Shown piece by piece: positions 42,286-54,837 of a stretch of 64,000 nt of DNA (positions within the stretch are counted from its first letter, which is position 1; the number at the start of each line of letters is the position of its first letter). The DNA is from Linum tenue (Eukaryota > Streptophyta > Magnoliopsida > Malpighiales > Linaceae). The stretch is from contig CAMGYJ010000006.1 of the NCBI GenBank assembly GCA_946122785.1, forward strand, positions 51,480,066 through 51,544,065. The letters are read 5' to 3'. Made by a program: the position numbers and the translations under genes. The notes beneath the pieces are model-generated. The model did not search any database. It was given only the letters and a program-made list of their open reading frames with translations, and had not been told where the DNA came from.

Positions 42286-44546
42286 CGTAACATCCCGTTC
42301 CGGAAAAACCCATATTTCAATCGCTAGAAAGTTCACGATTTAAAATCGAGCATTTCGACACTATTTCGACGAAAATCGGATTATCGATCGATCGGATAAA
42401 TATACGTATTAATTAATTTTATATATATATATATATATATCCCTGTCCATTTAATTCCCCACCACCGTTTCATTTAATTTTCCCCATCTTCATCTTCTTT
42501 TCACTTTCGGACCGAGAGAGAAGCAGAGCGAGCGAAGTGCAGGAGAGTGACGAGGGAAAAATTTCACGGCTTGATTTTTTAGTTCAAGTGATCCAAAAAT
42601 CTCGTAAGTAATGCATAATTCATCGTGATTTATCGATTTAGAGCTTTAAAACGAGTTTTTGGTTTAGGAATTTCTCGAATTCCCGATAAGCCAAATTAGG
42701 GTTTTAGAGTATCCGAAAGCCGGATTGAGCCCAAATTTCATATACGAGCTTCCTGCAGCGAGGTAATCAATCCCCTAGTTCTAATCCCTGAACTTCGTCA
42801 ATTATTTAGGTCGGGGTCCAAGGTCCAAACTGCTGAATTTAGCTCTGGCCAGGGTTTGATGTGTTTTTATCAAGAATTTGACCCGGAGCCTAGAACTAAT
42901 ATTGACGGGGATACTGCAGGGGATATTAGGACGGTCTCGAATTTTTAGTTCGGGGTTCATTGGTGAAATTGACGTTTTAGTACGGGAAGGTTAAACCGGT
43001 GTTTGAACGACCAGAACTGGTGAGGGATTAGCACGACATACCGGGTTTGTCGTATCACGATAATTATATTGATGCTTAGAATTGACCTAGGTGAATTAGA
43101 ATGGCATGATTAGGGGTGTATGGACTTTTATGCTATATGATGAACCCTGGACTGTTGTATGATATTATTGACTTGCCCTAATCAATATGGACCTGGTTTA
43201 TGCTGATGATTGTGCATATGTTTCAAATTGTGGGCTTGACTGTTGATATGCTTTATGATGGTTCGAGAAAGTGATTGGGTATGATTTTTCATGACTGATG
43301 TATTTGAACGTACAAGTGGGAAAATATATATCCCATGGTGATATTATGATGTTCTAGGAGGATGACTTGCACGAGGGTTTATCCCGAGGAAGTGCAATTA
43401 TATGACTCCTGATTTACCTATGTTGAGCCAATTGTGGCCGGGTCAAGTCCATGTGTAAGTAACGAATTATGATTAAGTAAGATGAGATATGAATCATGTA
43501 TAAGGATATCAAGTAAGAGTGATTTGGTCTCATGGTCAATTACACAGTAATTAGGGCTCCCCATGCTATTACTCCGTTTTGATATGTTATGTCACACCCC
43601 TGATGTGGTGTTGACCGTTGATTCATCATGAGATATGACCACACCCAGAGTGGTGTTGAGTCCGATATGACCACACCTAGAGTGGTGTCAGGTCCGATAT
43701 GACTGCACCGGCAGTGGTGGATCCGATATGACCACATCCACGAGATGTTTGGTCCGTATTCCCGGGAGAGTAATTAGCATGGGAGTAGCCAGGTGCCTAT
43801 AAATAAAACATGATAAGACACACATGCATAAGTCAAGGTGGTTGAGTCTTTTGCCCATTGGGACATGAGGATGGATGAGTTCCGATCCTAGTGTTTTGGC
43901 TTGTTTGCTAGATGTATGGTAGGGGTATGCTCTGTTATGAACTCACGATGCTATGATTATCTCACTCAGCTATGAGCTGACCCTCTTTTATTCTTCTTCT
44001 CTACTTATGCTATGTGTAAGCAGATCATCAACAGCAGCAGTAGATAAGTGTTAGGTGGGAGAGGAGATAGAGTTGAAGCCAGGATGAGGTATGGTCTTCA
44101 ACTATTCTGTGCTTGGACTACTATTCGGGATCTTTGCCAGTGATCCACACCTTTTTGTAAAAATGTTTTGAGAACGTTTTTCATGTGCATACTAGCTTCT
44201 GATGTAGTGTGAGATATCCACAGGTGTGGAAAGTTGATGATATGTGTATATTGTGTAATTATGTAAGTTGTGATGATTATAGCATGTGTCAGTATAGTAT
44301 GTAGTTGTGTAGTATGAAACTGTGACTATGACTATGAAAAACCAATGCATATGGTTGTGAGTATATATGTTTGTGATGAATTATTTTGCAGGATAAGTTG
44401 CAAGAACTGTTAGCCCATTACGCGAGTAATTCATGTCGAAATTTTATTTGGGTAAATTTTGATAATTAATGTAACACCCAAGATCAATTCCGCTGCAATT
44501 GTATGAACAATATGATTAGGCAAAACATATAGGGTAGGGTGTTACA
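42286..44546 (+). repeat. 3' LTR of element F
   Basis: A full-length LTR of 2,261 bp. The start reads CGTAACATCCC, probably a mutated TGTAACATCCC, and the end is GGGTGTTACA. A short (AT)n tract lies near 42420-42440. Confidence 0.88.
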
Positions 44547-45933
44547 TGCAGTTACAGCAAGCTCTAATTGTCAACCCGGGGTCTAGATCTACTGCCTACT
44601 CCGTGTAAGAAAGCAGGAAATGGTTCGTGATTTTAACTAAAAGCAGTAAGAAAGCAGGAAATGGTTCGGTTTTCTAAAGCAAAGGAAGAGTCACTCGGGA
44701 ATGAGTCCCCCTAGCTCCTTAGTTAGGTCTCAGATGTAAGTACCCTGGGTTGATTAACTGTTGATTAAACTGCGGAAGATCCGACAGTAGCTTGGAATCT
44801 CTTAAGCTGACCAAGCCCTCTCCGGCAGGCTAACCGGCAGGCGACTAACCTTCACCGCGATAGACTGTTGAGGCAATAAACGCAGAACTCCACTACTGGA
44901 ATTGGATTCCAGTACAAAGCAGTAAATCGATTAACTCTCGTATAATCAATCTACCACTACCAATTGATGAAGCTCTAACAACCTAATCAGATTCTATCTA
45001 TCTCAGGTTGAAGCAGAAATCAAGAAAAGATGATCAGACTTCAATTGACTCAATGAATCATGCATCAATCAATTAAAATCAAACAGTATAACAATCCCAA
45101 GTCATTACAATCAAGATCCCTAACACATGGAACTAGGGTTCTTCAAACCCAACTGAGAGAAAGTTCTACTCCATAGAGAGAGAGAGAGGAAAACAGTAAT
45201 TAGAGTAGTCATACTCATATAGATGAGGATAATCTGCTCCGGGATGATGATCTTCACTCATGGGGATGCAATATGGGCTTCAATGGTGAGAAATCCACTC
45301 CAAATAGCTCCTAGAGTTTGTTCTTCGCACTTTCTCTCTCTAAAACTCTGTTTTTGCTCCAAAAAGTCGATTCCCTCTCTTTTGGCTCGAATCTGCCTCA
45401 AAAAGTCGATACTGGGCAAAACACGGCCGAGGGCACGGCCGTGTTTTGCTTTTGCCTGTCCGTGCCCTTGCCACGTGTTAAAACACACGCCCGCGTCGGC
45501 CAAAACACGGTCGTAACTAAAGATGGACACAGCCGTGTTTTGCTTCACATCCGCCCGAGTTTTAGACATCGTAGGAGCTCCCTTCAATCAAGCCTCGGCA
45601 TAAAAAACACGGCCCCGAACACAGCCGTGTTCTTCTTTAGGCCAACCCGTATTTTGCTTTTCCATCATTTCAGCTCTCGCACATAAAAACATTGGCGTGC
45701 TCGTTTGTGTACACGACCGTGTTCTTCAGGCCTCCTGCCCGTGTTTTGCTCCCAGCTCGACCGAATGACCTCCAAACTCCCCCAATCTCGTGCTAAGCCT
45801 TTCCTTCGACGTCTGGGACCTGAAATATGACAAAATAACACAACCCAGCGTAAAACGGACCAAAAATACACGACTACGAGCCGCAAACGGATAAGAACTA
45901 AGGGTGCAAACATGTGCAAATACATCGTTATCA
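44547..45933 (-). repeat. Athila-type LTR G (3' end missing)
   Basis: In the minus sense it starts TGATAACGATGTATTTGCAC at 45933 and lacks about the last 60 bp, cut by element F. R-U5 is about 93% identical to LTR P. No polypurine block adjoins the U3 side, so 45934 onward may be flanking DNA and G a 5' LTR. Open frames here are by-products. Confidence 0.82.
45415..45750 (-). promoter_or_regulatory. Palindromic-word cluster in U3 of LTR G
   Basis: Words of the form AAAACACGGCCGTGTTTT. The first copy (45418-45448) has an inserted GAGGGCACGGCC. Others are near 45501 (AAAACACGGTCGT), 45527 (ACACAGCCGTGTTTTGC), 45604 and 45624 (AACACGGCCCCG, ACACAGCCGTGTTC), 45711 (ACACGACCGTGTTC) and 45739 (CCCGTGTTTTGC). 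Confidence 0.8.
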
Positions 45934-48900
45934 ATACTCCTCTCTTTTTCTTCGTGGTTGGCCTTCCTTGTCCATGGATTCTATTCCTGACGATTTGGAT
46001 ACATTGAGATGTCTCCCATAGCGCCGGTTGGGCTTGATGCTTGGGCTACCGCTCGTTCCTTTGTCCGGGTGGGTAGAGTCTTCTTTCTATGGGCTTGTCT
46101 TGAGATAATGTAGCAACTTATAGTTGACTTCTCCTGACTTACTCGTCAATAGACCTCTTCTTTTATACAAAAGCTCCTTTATATTCTCTTTATAGCTCAT
46201 TCGGTCCTCTAGAGTTCTCCAATTCTTGATTCAATCATCCTTAGGTTGCTTTGTACCTTAAAAAAACGTAAAAAAATACCTAGAAGGAATTAAAGAGTAC
46301 AAGAATATTGCCTAGTTATATTAAAGTCACGCTGATCAAATAGTTGTGATTTAGACACAAAATATCATTGAAATGACTAAAGATGCTTTTACATAAGGGA
46401 ATAATGTATCAAGAATGGAAGTGACAAAAATTATAAATAAAGTGTAATCGCTTAGCACTCGCATAAGGCCTTTGTTTCATTGCTTATTAATGCTTTGTCT
46501 GAAGATTCAACACTATAGAGGGTGTATCAGAAACTCTATGCCAGCACTCCAAACACAATTCTCTAACGACACTTCACTCGGAGAGGGATTGCACTTGATA
46601 AGAAACATCACACGGTTGGGAACCAATGCTTAGTTGAACCTTTGTTGTGTTCAATGAGTCATTGCCTCACACGTTGGCACAATATTTACCCCATAACTTA
46701 TTTTTAAATGGAACTTTCTTTATTCTACTTGTCTTGTAGGATTTTTCAAATTTTTTAAAGCAATGAGACTCATTGGAAGAATTTAAGAACTTACAAAGGA
46801 TAGTGACATACACTATATCTTGACATATCGAATGGTTTTTAGTCTCATGAAGAGGAAATCCCTCATAGCTACTACACTAGCCTCCCTAGATCGCGTATCG
46901 ACGCAAAGACTAGCAATTCAAAGTAAGATGAGCTTTGAAACTATCCTTTTCGAAAATTTGAATGCATGATGCACACACACAATTTTCTGCCACATGCATG
47001 GATAAAATCAATGTACCGTGAGATATATACATGGAGCGTAGTCTACTAAAACCACCCTACACTTTAAACTGGACGATGTTTGTAATGGCCCAAACAAAGC
47101 AACTAGGTAGAGTAGAACAAATGTACCTCAATTGATGAACGATCCATGCAAAAGTATTGTTTGTCTTGATTCTTGGCATTAAAGAAAATAAAAATAAATG
47201 GAGAGAGCAAGTGAATCATCTCCCCAACCTAAGGCAATCACCAATGAAAGGATTGCCTATTGAATTTCAATAGTGCCTTAAAATTGAATTACTTGATTTG
47301 GTTGCGTTGGAGGCTGTGGCTCATAGCAAAAAATCTCCCAAGTCAAGCAAATCAAAATCAAGAGCAAAAATATGCTATGATACTCGTATAGAGCAAACCG
47401 GCCATAGTCGCATAAAAAAGATGTGATGCCTACGAGACTCGCACTGCCTTGGCCAATCATCACCCTCTCTTACATTGCTGCCATGAGTAGCAATGTAAAG
47501 ATGATGCAAGTCTGTGTATCCATATGTAGGACTATGATAATGGCGACCCTCCTCACTTCCCAAGGAGAGAGTAATCCCTATTGGGGTGCCAAAAATACGC
47601 ATCATGTATTCATCATGAGACGTACTTTAAAATAGAAAATCATTAGACGATTGCAAATACGATCACCCCATAGTTAGGTTCAAACCATGCATAAGATATA
47701 AAAGGTAATGAGCACATGTGGAGAGAAAAACCACTACAATTTACACACCCACACATGAAACTCTGAAAAAGGCACAAGTAAAGGCCATGCTCCTTAGTCC
47801 ATTGACATAATCGCATGCAAACATTAACCATCCAACATAGAGATACACATGTCATATGCATCTGGAACACATTCAGTCAACCAGAAAACATGAACCTAAC
47901 TCCATCCAAAATGCATGCTCACCTTAGGATATGATCTAAACATATTACGAGGTAAGCATTCGAGCATACCTTAAAACAAAAATAAAAGATATGAACAAAT
48001 TAAGCACAAATGTCCAGAAGCAATCAAATGACATGGGTCCTCCCCTCAAATATTCAATAGGAAAATGAGAAAAGATATTAGGTACAAGAATGTTGGTGAA
48101 GATGAAAGGTGGTATAATGGCATAAGATGGTAAAATGTAAAAGCGATGAGGAAGTGTAACACAGGGGTGATGCAAATGGAGAATTGGGGAGTAATGGAAG
48201 AAGAGCGGGATTGAAAGATCATCAATATGTGGTGACCGGTTGAGGTTTGGATAGAGAAACATAACAGTGTAATTATGGAGGCAAATAACTATAGTCCAAA
48301 ATTTAGAGGTTTAGACAACAAAAATGGTTCCCTAGCCATCGATTTTATAGCCATTTAGGGTGGCTTGGGTGGTTCTGATTTTAGTCATGGCTCTGGCTTC
48401 CCAAGGTTTCCAAGAAAAACCACATCGTTAAATCATAAGAAATTGAGAGATATTGTGTGTTATTCGTACCTTGAAAAATTAGAAGTTGCAAATGGTCGAC
48501 CAACCTTGATCCTTCTCACAAAATGGATGACGAGGTTCTTACCATGATCTAGCACCAAAAAAATTTATTCATGATGGGCCCAATCCAAAACTTCACCTAC
48601 GAAAGAAAAGTATTTTGGGATATCTCTCGGTAGTAATTTTGTTTAGTGTCTTTAAGTTAGAATATCAATGGATTGCCTCCCATGCAACGCCTTTTCTTTG
48701 ATGGCATTGAGTTAGGCACGACCATTGATGTTTTAGTCGTACAAACAATGTGGCTCTGCTGGCCATTCGTCTCCCCAATCGTCTGGTAGAGGAGGTTTGA
48801 AGAGCGGATTTGGCTGGTTATTACGAACCTCAAGAGGTAGCTCGTAGATACTAATGTGTAGCCTCGTGCCATTTTTTCAAACTCGCATTTTCTATATGGA

Positions 48901-49297
48901 GATAGCCTATTTTCCTAGTTGAACTCCCTTGATGAGAATTCCAACTCATTTTCTACGTTAATTGGAAGATTTGTGTCTACGTATTCCTGATAATTTGGCA
49001 TAGGATCTTCCAAGGAGTCAAAATCTGGTCCTACCATAGGAGGACTTGAAGTACTATGGGATATCTCTACTTAGCCATGTCAATGATGTGGTCCACATTA
49101 TCGATTCTCATTCTAATCCTTTGGGAAAGAATGTCCATCAATGCGCCATATGTCGCTAAGAAAGGTCTCCCAAATAGGATAGAGTAGTTTTATCTCTGTT
49201 CATGTCGAGTACTACAAAGTCAAGAGGGAAGACTAAAGGCTCTATGTCAACTTTGAGATCCTTGACTATGCCCTTAGGATGGCTGACTCACTAAAAC
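45934..49297 (-). other. Old Athila remnant H: 3' region, spacer, protease fragment
   Basis: 45934-46320 shows nothing recognisable. From about 46500 the minus strand resembles the Athila 3' internal region: a decayed CCCTACACTTTAAACTGGAC near 47060 corresponds to the CCCCACACTTAAGC block. GGATTGCCTCCCATGCAACG near 48670 corresponds to the post-pol spacer. 49297-49130 encodes a decayed protease part (HP.GIVKDL, PLDFVVLDM, a lost ILGRPFL). RT, RNase H, integrase and the envelope-like gene are absent. Confidence 0.55.
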
Positions 49298-50486
49298 TAC
49301 ACTCCAAATAAATGGCCAAGTGTAACCAATGAAAGGAATGCAGTATAGAGGAAGTAAGTTTAATTATCATTCTTGGGTCTCTAGATCTATTACTACTCAG
49401 TCTTAATCTGTTATCTAGCAGGCAAGTTTGAATGATAGCAATTTAAACAAAAAAAGCGGAGGGAAATTGATTAGAGTATCAGATATTAGAAAATGTCACT
49501 TAGGTATTGATTCCCCTTAGTCTCTACTAAGATTAATGGTCGTTAATTCCCCTACTTCGTTTCACTTGATGTTTATACAATAGAGAATCCTAGAATATCC
49601 TTGAATCTCGATTATAGGACATTATGACCTCTTGAACATAATGCTAAGATGGACACGATCCTCAAATGAAACAAAATACTAAGGCAATGAATATTAGATT
49701 CCCTTTCCTGAATCAAAATCCAATACAAAGAAGTGAATTGATTCACTATCATGTAAACGATTCACCACTTCCAATTGGCGATGCTCTCTTAACCTATTCA
49801 TATGTTCTCTGTCCTAGGCTAGAGTAGAAATTATAAGAATTGGACCACGATTCAGAAACTCATGAAAATGCATCAATTGGATATAACCTTTGAGTTGAAA
49901 AATGTAGGTTCTCAAACAATCATCAATATAACAAAAAAAAAAATTAGGGTTCCTCAACCCAAGTGATAAGGGAGGCTGCTTCATAGATAGAAGAAAAGAA
50001 TACAGTGGAGAAGTGTGAAAACATCAAGGGGATGATGATAATCTGCTTCCAGTGGGTAATTGGCACTCCAATGATACCATCTTGAGCTCCAACCGTGGAA
50101 GAATCATTCAAATAGATTCCAAGTATGTTTCTCTCATTACTTTCTCTCTCTAAGATCTCCCTTTTCTATTTGAGAAGTCTGAAATTCAGATCCCTTAGTA
50201 AAATCCATCGTTGCCAATTTATACTCGACATTGTCAAAGTCACAGTCCAAGTCACAGCCGTGACTCTAACATCAGGCTGTGACTTTGGACAAGAATGGCA
50301 TCGTGAGGTTTAGTCACTACGGCAAAGGTCAAGCTCATGACCGTTACTTTGGGATGGTCGAGCGTGACCATTGAATATGCTCCTGGATCTCAAACGAATG
50401 TCCCGGTTTGGATGTTAAAGATCACGGTCTAGACTGTGATTATGAAAACACCTCCTGAATCTCAGCAAAAGTCACGGTTTGGGATG
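49298..50486 (-). repeat. Athila-type LTR I, old and truncated
   Basis: Aligns with the other minus LTRs from GGCCAAGTGTAACC (near 49313) through TTATCTAGCAG to the word cluster. It lacks the U3 start and the terminal TGACACGC. A TATA-like TATAAATT lies reversed at 50217-50224, just past the word cluster. Confidence 0.7.
50232..50480 (-). promoter_or_regulatory. Palindromic-word cluster in U3 of LTR I
   Basis: GTCACAGCCGTGAC at 50251-50264; an inverted half CAGGCTGTGACTT near 50272; ATCACGGTCTAGACTGTGAT at 50431-50450; GTCACGGTTTGGG near 50470. It is more decayed than in the younger LTRs. Confidence 0.65.
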
Positions 50487-51185
50487 GGGAGAGGATGAAC
50501 CAATAAAACTCCTACAATGAGCACTCCCCTCACCACAACAATGAAACTCACACCCCCCATGAAGACTCTCCTAAGCACCTTCTATACAAAGAAGAATGGG
50601 GAGATGAGTTCCATACTTATCAAGGACAAAGAATTATCTCTTAATTCGGGAATGATCCCTACTAATTTTATAAATAGAAACTTTTTACAAGGAGGTCAAG
50701 TATGTCATGAAGGTCAATATGAGGACCAGTCCTCACTACAGAGAAATCGGTGGCCCCAGTAGCCAAAATTCTTTCCAATTTGGTGGCATGTGCACCTTTT
50801 TGGCCTTCATATATAAGGATTTGGTTCTTCTGGCTAGAGTATACTTAATGAGTTTATCTCTACCTTAGCAGGGGAAGAAGCTGTCATACCAACGTTGAAA
50901 TTCCTTATAGGGATGTTTGATCCCTTAAGAGCAATAAGGCAACTTCTTAAGTAAGATCGTGAGCTATCTCGCAAGATCACAATGGGAAACATACCTTCCT
51001 ACATGCAACTCTTAGTACTACGAAAGTTTCCCGATCCGGGGCACTTCGCAGTCTCATGTGTTCTCAAGGATCTTCAAAAGACGGAAGAACTTATTGATCT
51101 AGGGTCTAGCCTTAATGTTATGCCCTTCATTATCTTTAGGATGTTTGGCATATACAAATTAGAAAGCACAACCTCCTAGGAGTAT
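50487..51185 (+). pseudogene. Degenerate gag-protease fragment J
   Basis: Plus-strand protease similarity: a PDPGHFAVSCV-like segment then IDLGSSLNVMPFIIFRMFGI (51089-51148), the Athila-type active site. The preceding frame (50517-50762) may be gag but is very decayed. It sits right before LTR J and could be part of the same element after a large internal deletion. Confidence 0.55.
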
Positions 51186-51502
51186 CTCTGATTACACCTA
51201 AAATAGGCGTTATTTAGCCCTTATTCTTAAAGCATTTGCATTTTAAATCACCGTTTCTAGGCAACATATCAAGTTATTTATGCCCATTTTTGTTCCTAAT
51301 TGCAAAACATCCATTTTTGCATAAGTATTCTTAATATGAAGGTTTTCATAGGGGAATCGACCCCAGTTTGTTGTATTTTATGTTTTCCCAGTGTTTGTGA
51401 TGAAATTCCAGGTCTTATATTCATCTGGGATTTAACGAGAATCAATTAGAGTTCATCCGAGCATGATTGGGAATCATAGGAGCAAGAAGGGGAAAAGAGG
51501 CA

Positions 51503-52090
51503 TGACTCATCAATACCGTCACACTAGAAAGTGGCCAAGTGTAACCACAAACCAATGCGTAGTATTGAGGGTTTAGCTTTACTTGTCAACCCGGGTCCTA
51601 GATGTGATGAATACTCCGTGAAGTTCTTGTTATCTAGCAGTTTGAATGTAGTGAAGTTGTAACTAATCTAAACAAACACAAAGTAATGAGGTTGTGATTC
51701 AAGTTAAGAAGGCTCACTTAGGTATGAGTCCACCTAGATCGCAGTTACAGAGCAGTGACTCGACTTCCCGAATAAAGTCGCCGATTCACTACCTCCAATT
51801 CAAGATGCTTTATCGACTTATGCAGAGATTATCTTTCTAGTTCAAAGCAGAAATCACTAGAATTTAATCAAGACTCAAGCAATTCTGAATAAGTACTTCA
51901 ACTGGATATAAATCAATCAATTCTTCATGGCAAAGGGTTCATACAACTCATCCTAACATAAAATCTAGAGAGAGAGAGAGAGTGGAAAGCTATCCAAGAT
52001 GTGGAAATCATCGTGTAGACGAAAGAAATTGGCACCGGGTCGTCAATCGTCGCTCCCCGGGGCTTGAATTGAGCTCCAATGGTGTGGAAC
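51503..52090 (-). repeat. LTR K, 3' LTR of M lacking U3
   Basis: Matches 59616-60415 (R-U5 of LTR L), with an internal loss near 51745 relative to L. It stops at about 52090, where it joins the envelope-like gene fragment, so U3 and its word cluster are absent. It begins TGACTCATCAATACCGTCAC, the LTR end, next to the left AGGCA. Confidence 0.82.
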
Positions 52091-52192
52091 TTGATCAAGG
52101 CACTCGAAGGAGCCGTCCATGACCTCCTAGAACTCCGATTGAGCCTCGGCGGTGGGAACCACATGGCACAGATAGCGGTGGTTACGAGACAT
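52091..52192 (-). pseudogene. Start of envelope-like ORF of M, truncated
   Basis: ATG at 52192-52190 follows the predicted acceptor by four bases. The first residues (MSRNHRY...) align in spacing with the envelope-like start at 24093 (MSLDHPF...), including shared H, P, F, V, G and EC positions. A TAG occurs at about codon 22, and after about 34 codons the frame runs into LTR K. Confidence 0.6.
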
Positions 52193-52196
52193 AATC

Positions 52197-52552
52197 CTGG
52201 AAAAGAAAGTAGCCAAAGGTGGAACCACGAGGGGAAACACGTTAGAAACACGCGCAGGGGATATTCAATTCCCCCACACTTAAGAACCACCGAGGCAAAG
52301 CAGTTGAGTTCAAAAGAGTCGCTTTGCAATCACAAAGAAAGGAATATCGACAAAGCAAACTACTTTTCTTGCACAAATCATGGAACATATTGGTAAAGAC
52401 CAGGAAAGTAGACAATAATTAATTCGCTGGCCACAACCAATCATATCCCTCTCCCTAAGCTAGTTCAAACATGGACGATAAATCACGGTTCTCAATCCTA
52501 GCGTCTACAGTCCGATTCTCCAAAAATAGCCAAGAAAGCACAAGGCACAAAC
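52197..52552 (-). other. Predicted intron before envelope-like ORF of M
   Basis: In the minus sense the donor TTTCCAG|GTTTGTGCC is at 52552 and the acceptor CTTTTCCAG ends at about 52197. Position, size (about 355 bp against 327 bp) and flanking words match the intron at 23762-24088 in element C. Confidence 0.55.
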
Positions 52553-52919
52553 CTGGAAACACAAGGAGGACTATAGAGGAAGATGAGAGGAGGGCAAAAG
52601 ACATGAAATGCAAGCAAAATTCTGTCAGAAAAAGTCGTCGGAGTCTCTCTTGCGAGGCCGGCGCGGCGGTAGAGAGGATGGTCGGCGACGACAAAAGTCG
52701 GCGAAAATCACCAAAATTTCAGGGGATTGTGTGCCCCAGATAGTAGATCCCGAATCCGCAAACGGATCTTGATTTGGAGTTCGTATGCAACCGGGATCTA
52801 CAAAAAAAAAATTACGGGCCTTCGCGTTCCCGGTGAGAGAAAAGGAGAGGTAGAGAGAAAGCAGTTCTGAAAAAATGGGGAGGAGAGAGAAAAAGAGACC
52901 GAGTTTGGGGTTTTAAAGG

Positions 52920-53105
52920 CAAAATCCCCGATCGGGTTTCTCATTCCCCGATCGAGGAGATAGGGGGTTCATACCGGTTTTTTTTGTTTGGGTAAACTCC
53001 GGTCGTGGCCAAGAGATCCCGATCGGGGAATCAAGCCCTCATACAGGGTTTTCACGCCTGGGATTTTCCCCGGCCTGTATGGTAAAATACCCGATCGGGT
53101 TTTAA
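52920..53105 (-). promoter_or_regulatory. Internal palindromic-word cluster of M
   Basis: AAAATACCCGATCGGGTTTT (53084-53103), ATCCCGATCGGGGAAT (near 53007), and AAAATCCCCGATCGGGTTTC with CCCCGATCGAGG (52922-52960). It lies between the post-pol spacer and a pyrimidine-rich leader, exactly where element C has its internal cluster. A weak TATA-like TTTAAAAC lies at about 52909-52916. Confidence 0.65.
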
Positions 53106-53279
53106 GAGCGGAGTGAACAATTTTTTGTCAAAAAATGCCGAATACTCATTTTAAGCATGTCTCGATCACCTCGTAGCCAATTTATTCCAGATTGATGCAC
53201 ACCAGACACACAAACTTCAGCATATACACAGATTGACTCGAACTGACCCAAGATCAAAAAGAAAAAGGGAAAAGAAAAT

Positions 53280-53345
53280 GCAAACTGTAGTTGGGTTGCC
53301 TCCCCACAAGCGCTTTCTTTTATGTATTTAGCTAGACGCAGCCAA
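53280..53345 (-). other. Post-pol spacer of M
   Basis: GGTTGCCTCCCCACAAGCGC is the reverse of the conserved block at 22959-22978. It follows the integrase stop. Confidence 0.7.
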
Positions 53346-53350
53346 CGGAA

Positions 53351-53704
53351 CTAAGGGTCTGCGAGTTCAACCACCAACTCCGCACCTTCGACCTTGCCCC
53401 CCAGATATAGCTTGAGGCGGTGGCCATTGACTTTAAAAGGATCAGTTTGCGGGTTGGCAATCTCGATGGTGCCATATGGGAACACCTGCGTGACCGTAAA
53501 CGGTTCCGACCATCTGGAGCGAAGCTTTCCATGAAAGAGTTTCAGATGAGATTTATAGAGAAGAACTCGATCGTCAATTTGAAACTCCTTCGGGCCCTTC
53601 ATTCGAGCGTCGTGGAGACGCTTGGTCCATTTCTTGTACATCTTTGTGTTCTCATAGGCGTGGTGACGCCATTCCTCCAGCTCCAACATCTGCATCTTGC
53701 ATTC
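53351..53704 (-). pseudogene. Integrase C-terminal fragment of M
   Basis: An open frame with ELEEWRHHAYENTKMYK, DRVLLYKSHLKLFHGKLRSRW, EPFTVTQVFPYGTIEI and VNGHRLKLYLGG, the C-terminal domain of Athila integrase. The catalytic core upstream is missing, replaced by element N. The end resembles the tail fused to protease at 22720-22920. Confidence 0.85.
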
Positions 53705-54655
53705 TGATATGATCCTAATTGGATCAATCTTTAGGTTATAATTGTTTGATCAAGAAGGCAACTCAATCACTAACAAGAACCCTAAAAATTCCCAAGTGTT
53801 TTAACTGTTTCAGGTAGCCCACTTTGCAAGCATGGTTCTCACAATTGGCTCGATGGAATTGGGATTATAATGACTTGTTTCGAGGGTGGGATGTTTGTCT
53901 ACATCATGGAGTGATTGGGAGCTTGACAGGAAGTATAGAAGACCTTTTCCCAATTTTTTCAAAAGGCTATGTCAAAACCGGAAAATTGTCAGAATTTGGC
54001 TAAAGCAGAATACGAGTTCAGGAAGCCAACTTTAGAGCTCGATTCAAGAGAGATGGTTACTCCAAAGGGTTACTCCACATCAAATTACAGATTTCATAAT
54101 ACAAAGGGAAGGATTTGGTTGATTCGTTTGGAAGATATCGAACGAAGGGTCCAAACATTGTATCGAAGCTGCATTTTCTGCCTTTGGAATGAAGCAAATC
54201 TGAATCCTTATCGGATTAGGATTATGAGTCTGTTTTGTATTTTAATCCATTTTCCTTGTTTTTTTGAGTTCTTATTGAGTTTTAAACCTAATTAGGAGTT
54301 CTTTATATGTGCTCGACGTCTTAGGGTCTATTTAAAGGGAGTTGAATCATTGTAATTTTTAGTTTTTGGAGTTAATCGAATACAAACGTCAAGTTTGATT
54401 CACAAAGCTTTGCTGCGTGAGTGTGAGTTGCTTAGAACGAGTTCTAGGGCACTCGTTGCTGTATCGATCAAGATAAACCCTCTTGATCGTGGCCAACCTC
54501 TATCTGATTCTTCTCGAGCCTTTTCCCTTGTGAACAATTGCACAAAAGAGCTAATACGCAAACCTATCCAACACCCCCCTGTTTGTCGAGATAGATTGGA
54601 TTGGAATCCAATTGTTGCGCGATTCTGTTCCAAAACCCTACCTAGGGGTTTATCA
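53705..54655 (+). repeat. LTR of element N
   Basis: Ends are TGATA and TATCA, a perfect short inverted repeat. There is no second copy, since the 3' half of the element is missing. Confidence 0.82.
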
Positions 54656-54837
54656 AGTGGCATCAGAGCCTCAAGTTCAACACAGTGGCAAGGAAACAAA
54701 AAATGTTGCTGAAACTACTCGTCAAGATCAAAGGGTTCTGTTTCGGAAGACCCTGCGGTTTTGCTTTCGGAACATAAGAAGAAGAAGTCCACCAAAACAG
54801 GATTTCCAATGGGACCAACAAGGAGGATCCCATAGCA

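Larger units (their letters stand above)
35172..44546 (+). mobile_element. Tekay-type chromovirus F
   Basis: A Ty3/gypsy element with LTRs at about 35172-37277 and 42286-44546, a broken gag-pol in plus orientation, and a chromodomain-like C-terminus. The LTRs look about 97% identical. The left LTR lacks roughly the first 155 bp present in the right one and joins Athila sequence through a duplicated 23-bp tract, so no TSD can be read and the left end is secondarily truncated. Confidence 0.9.
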
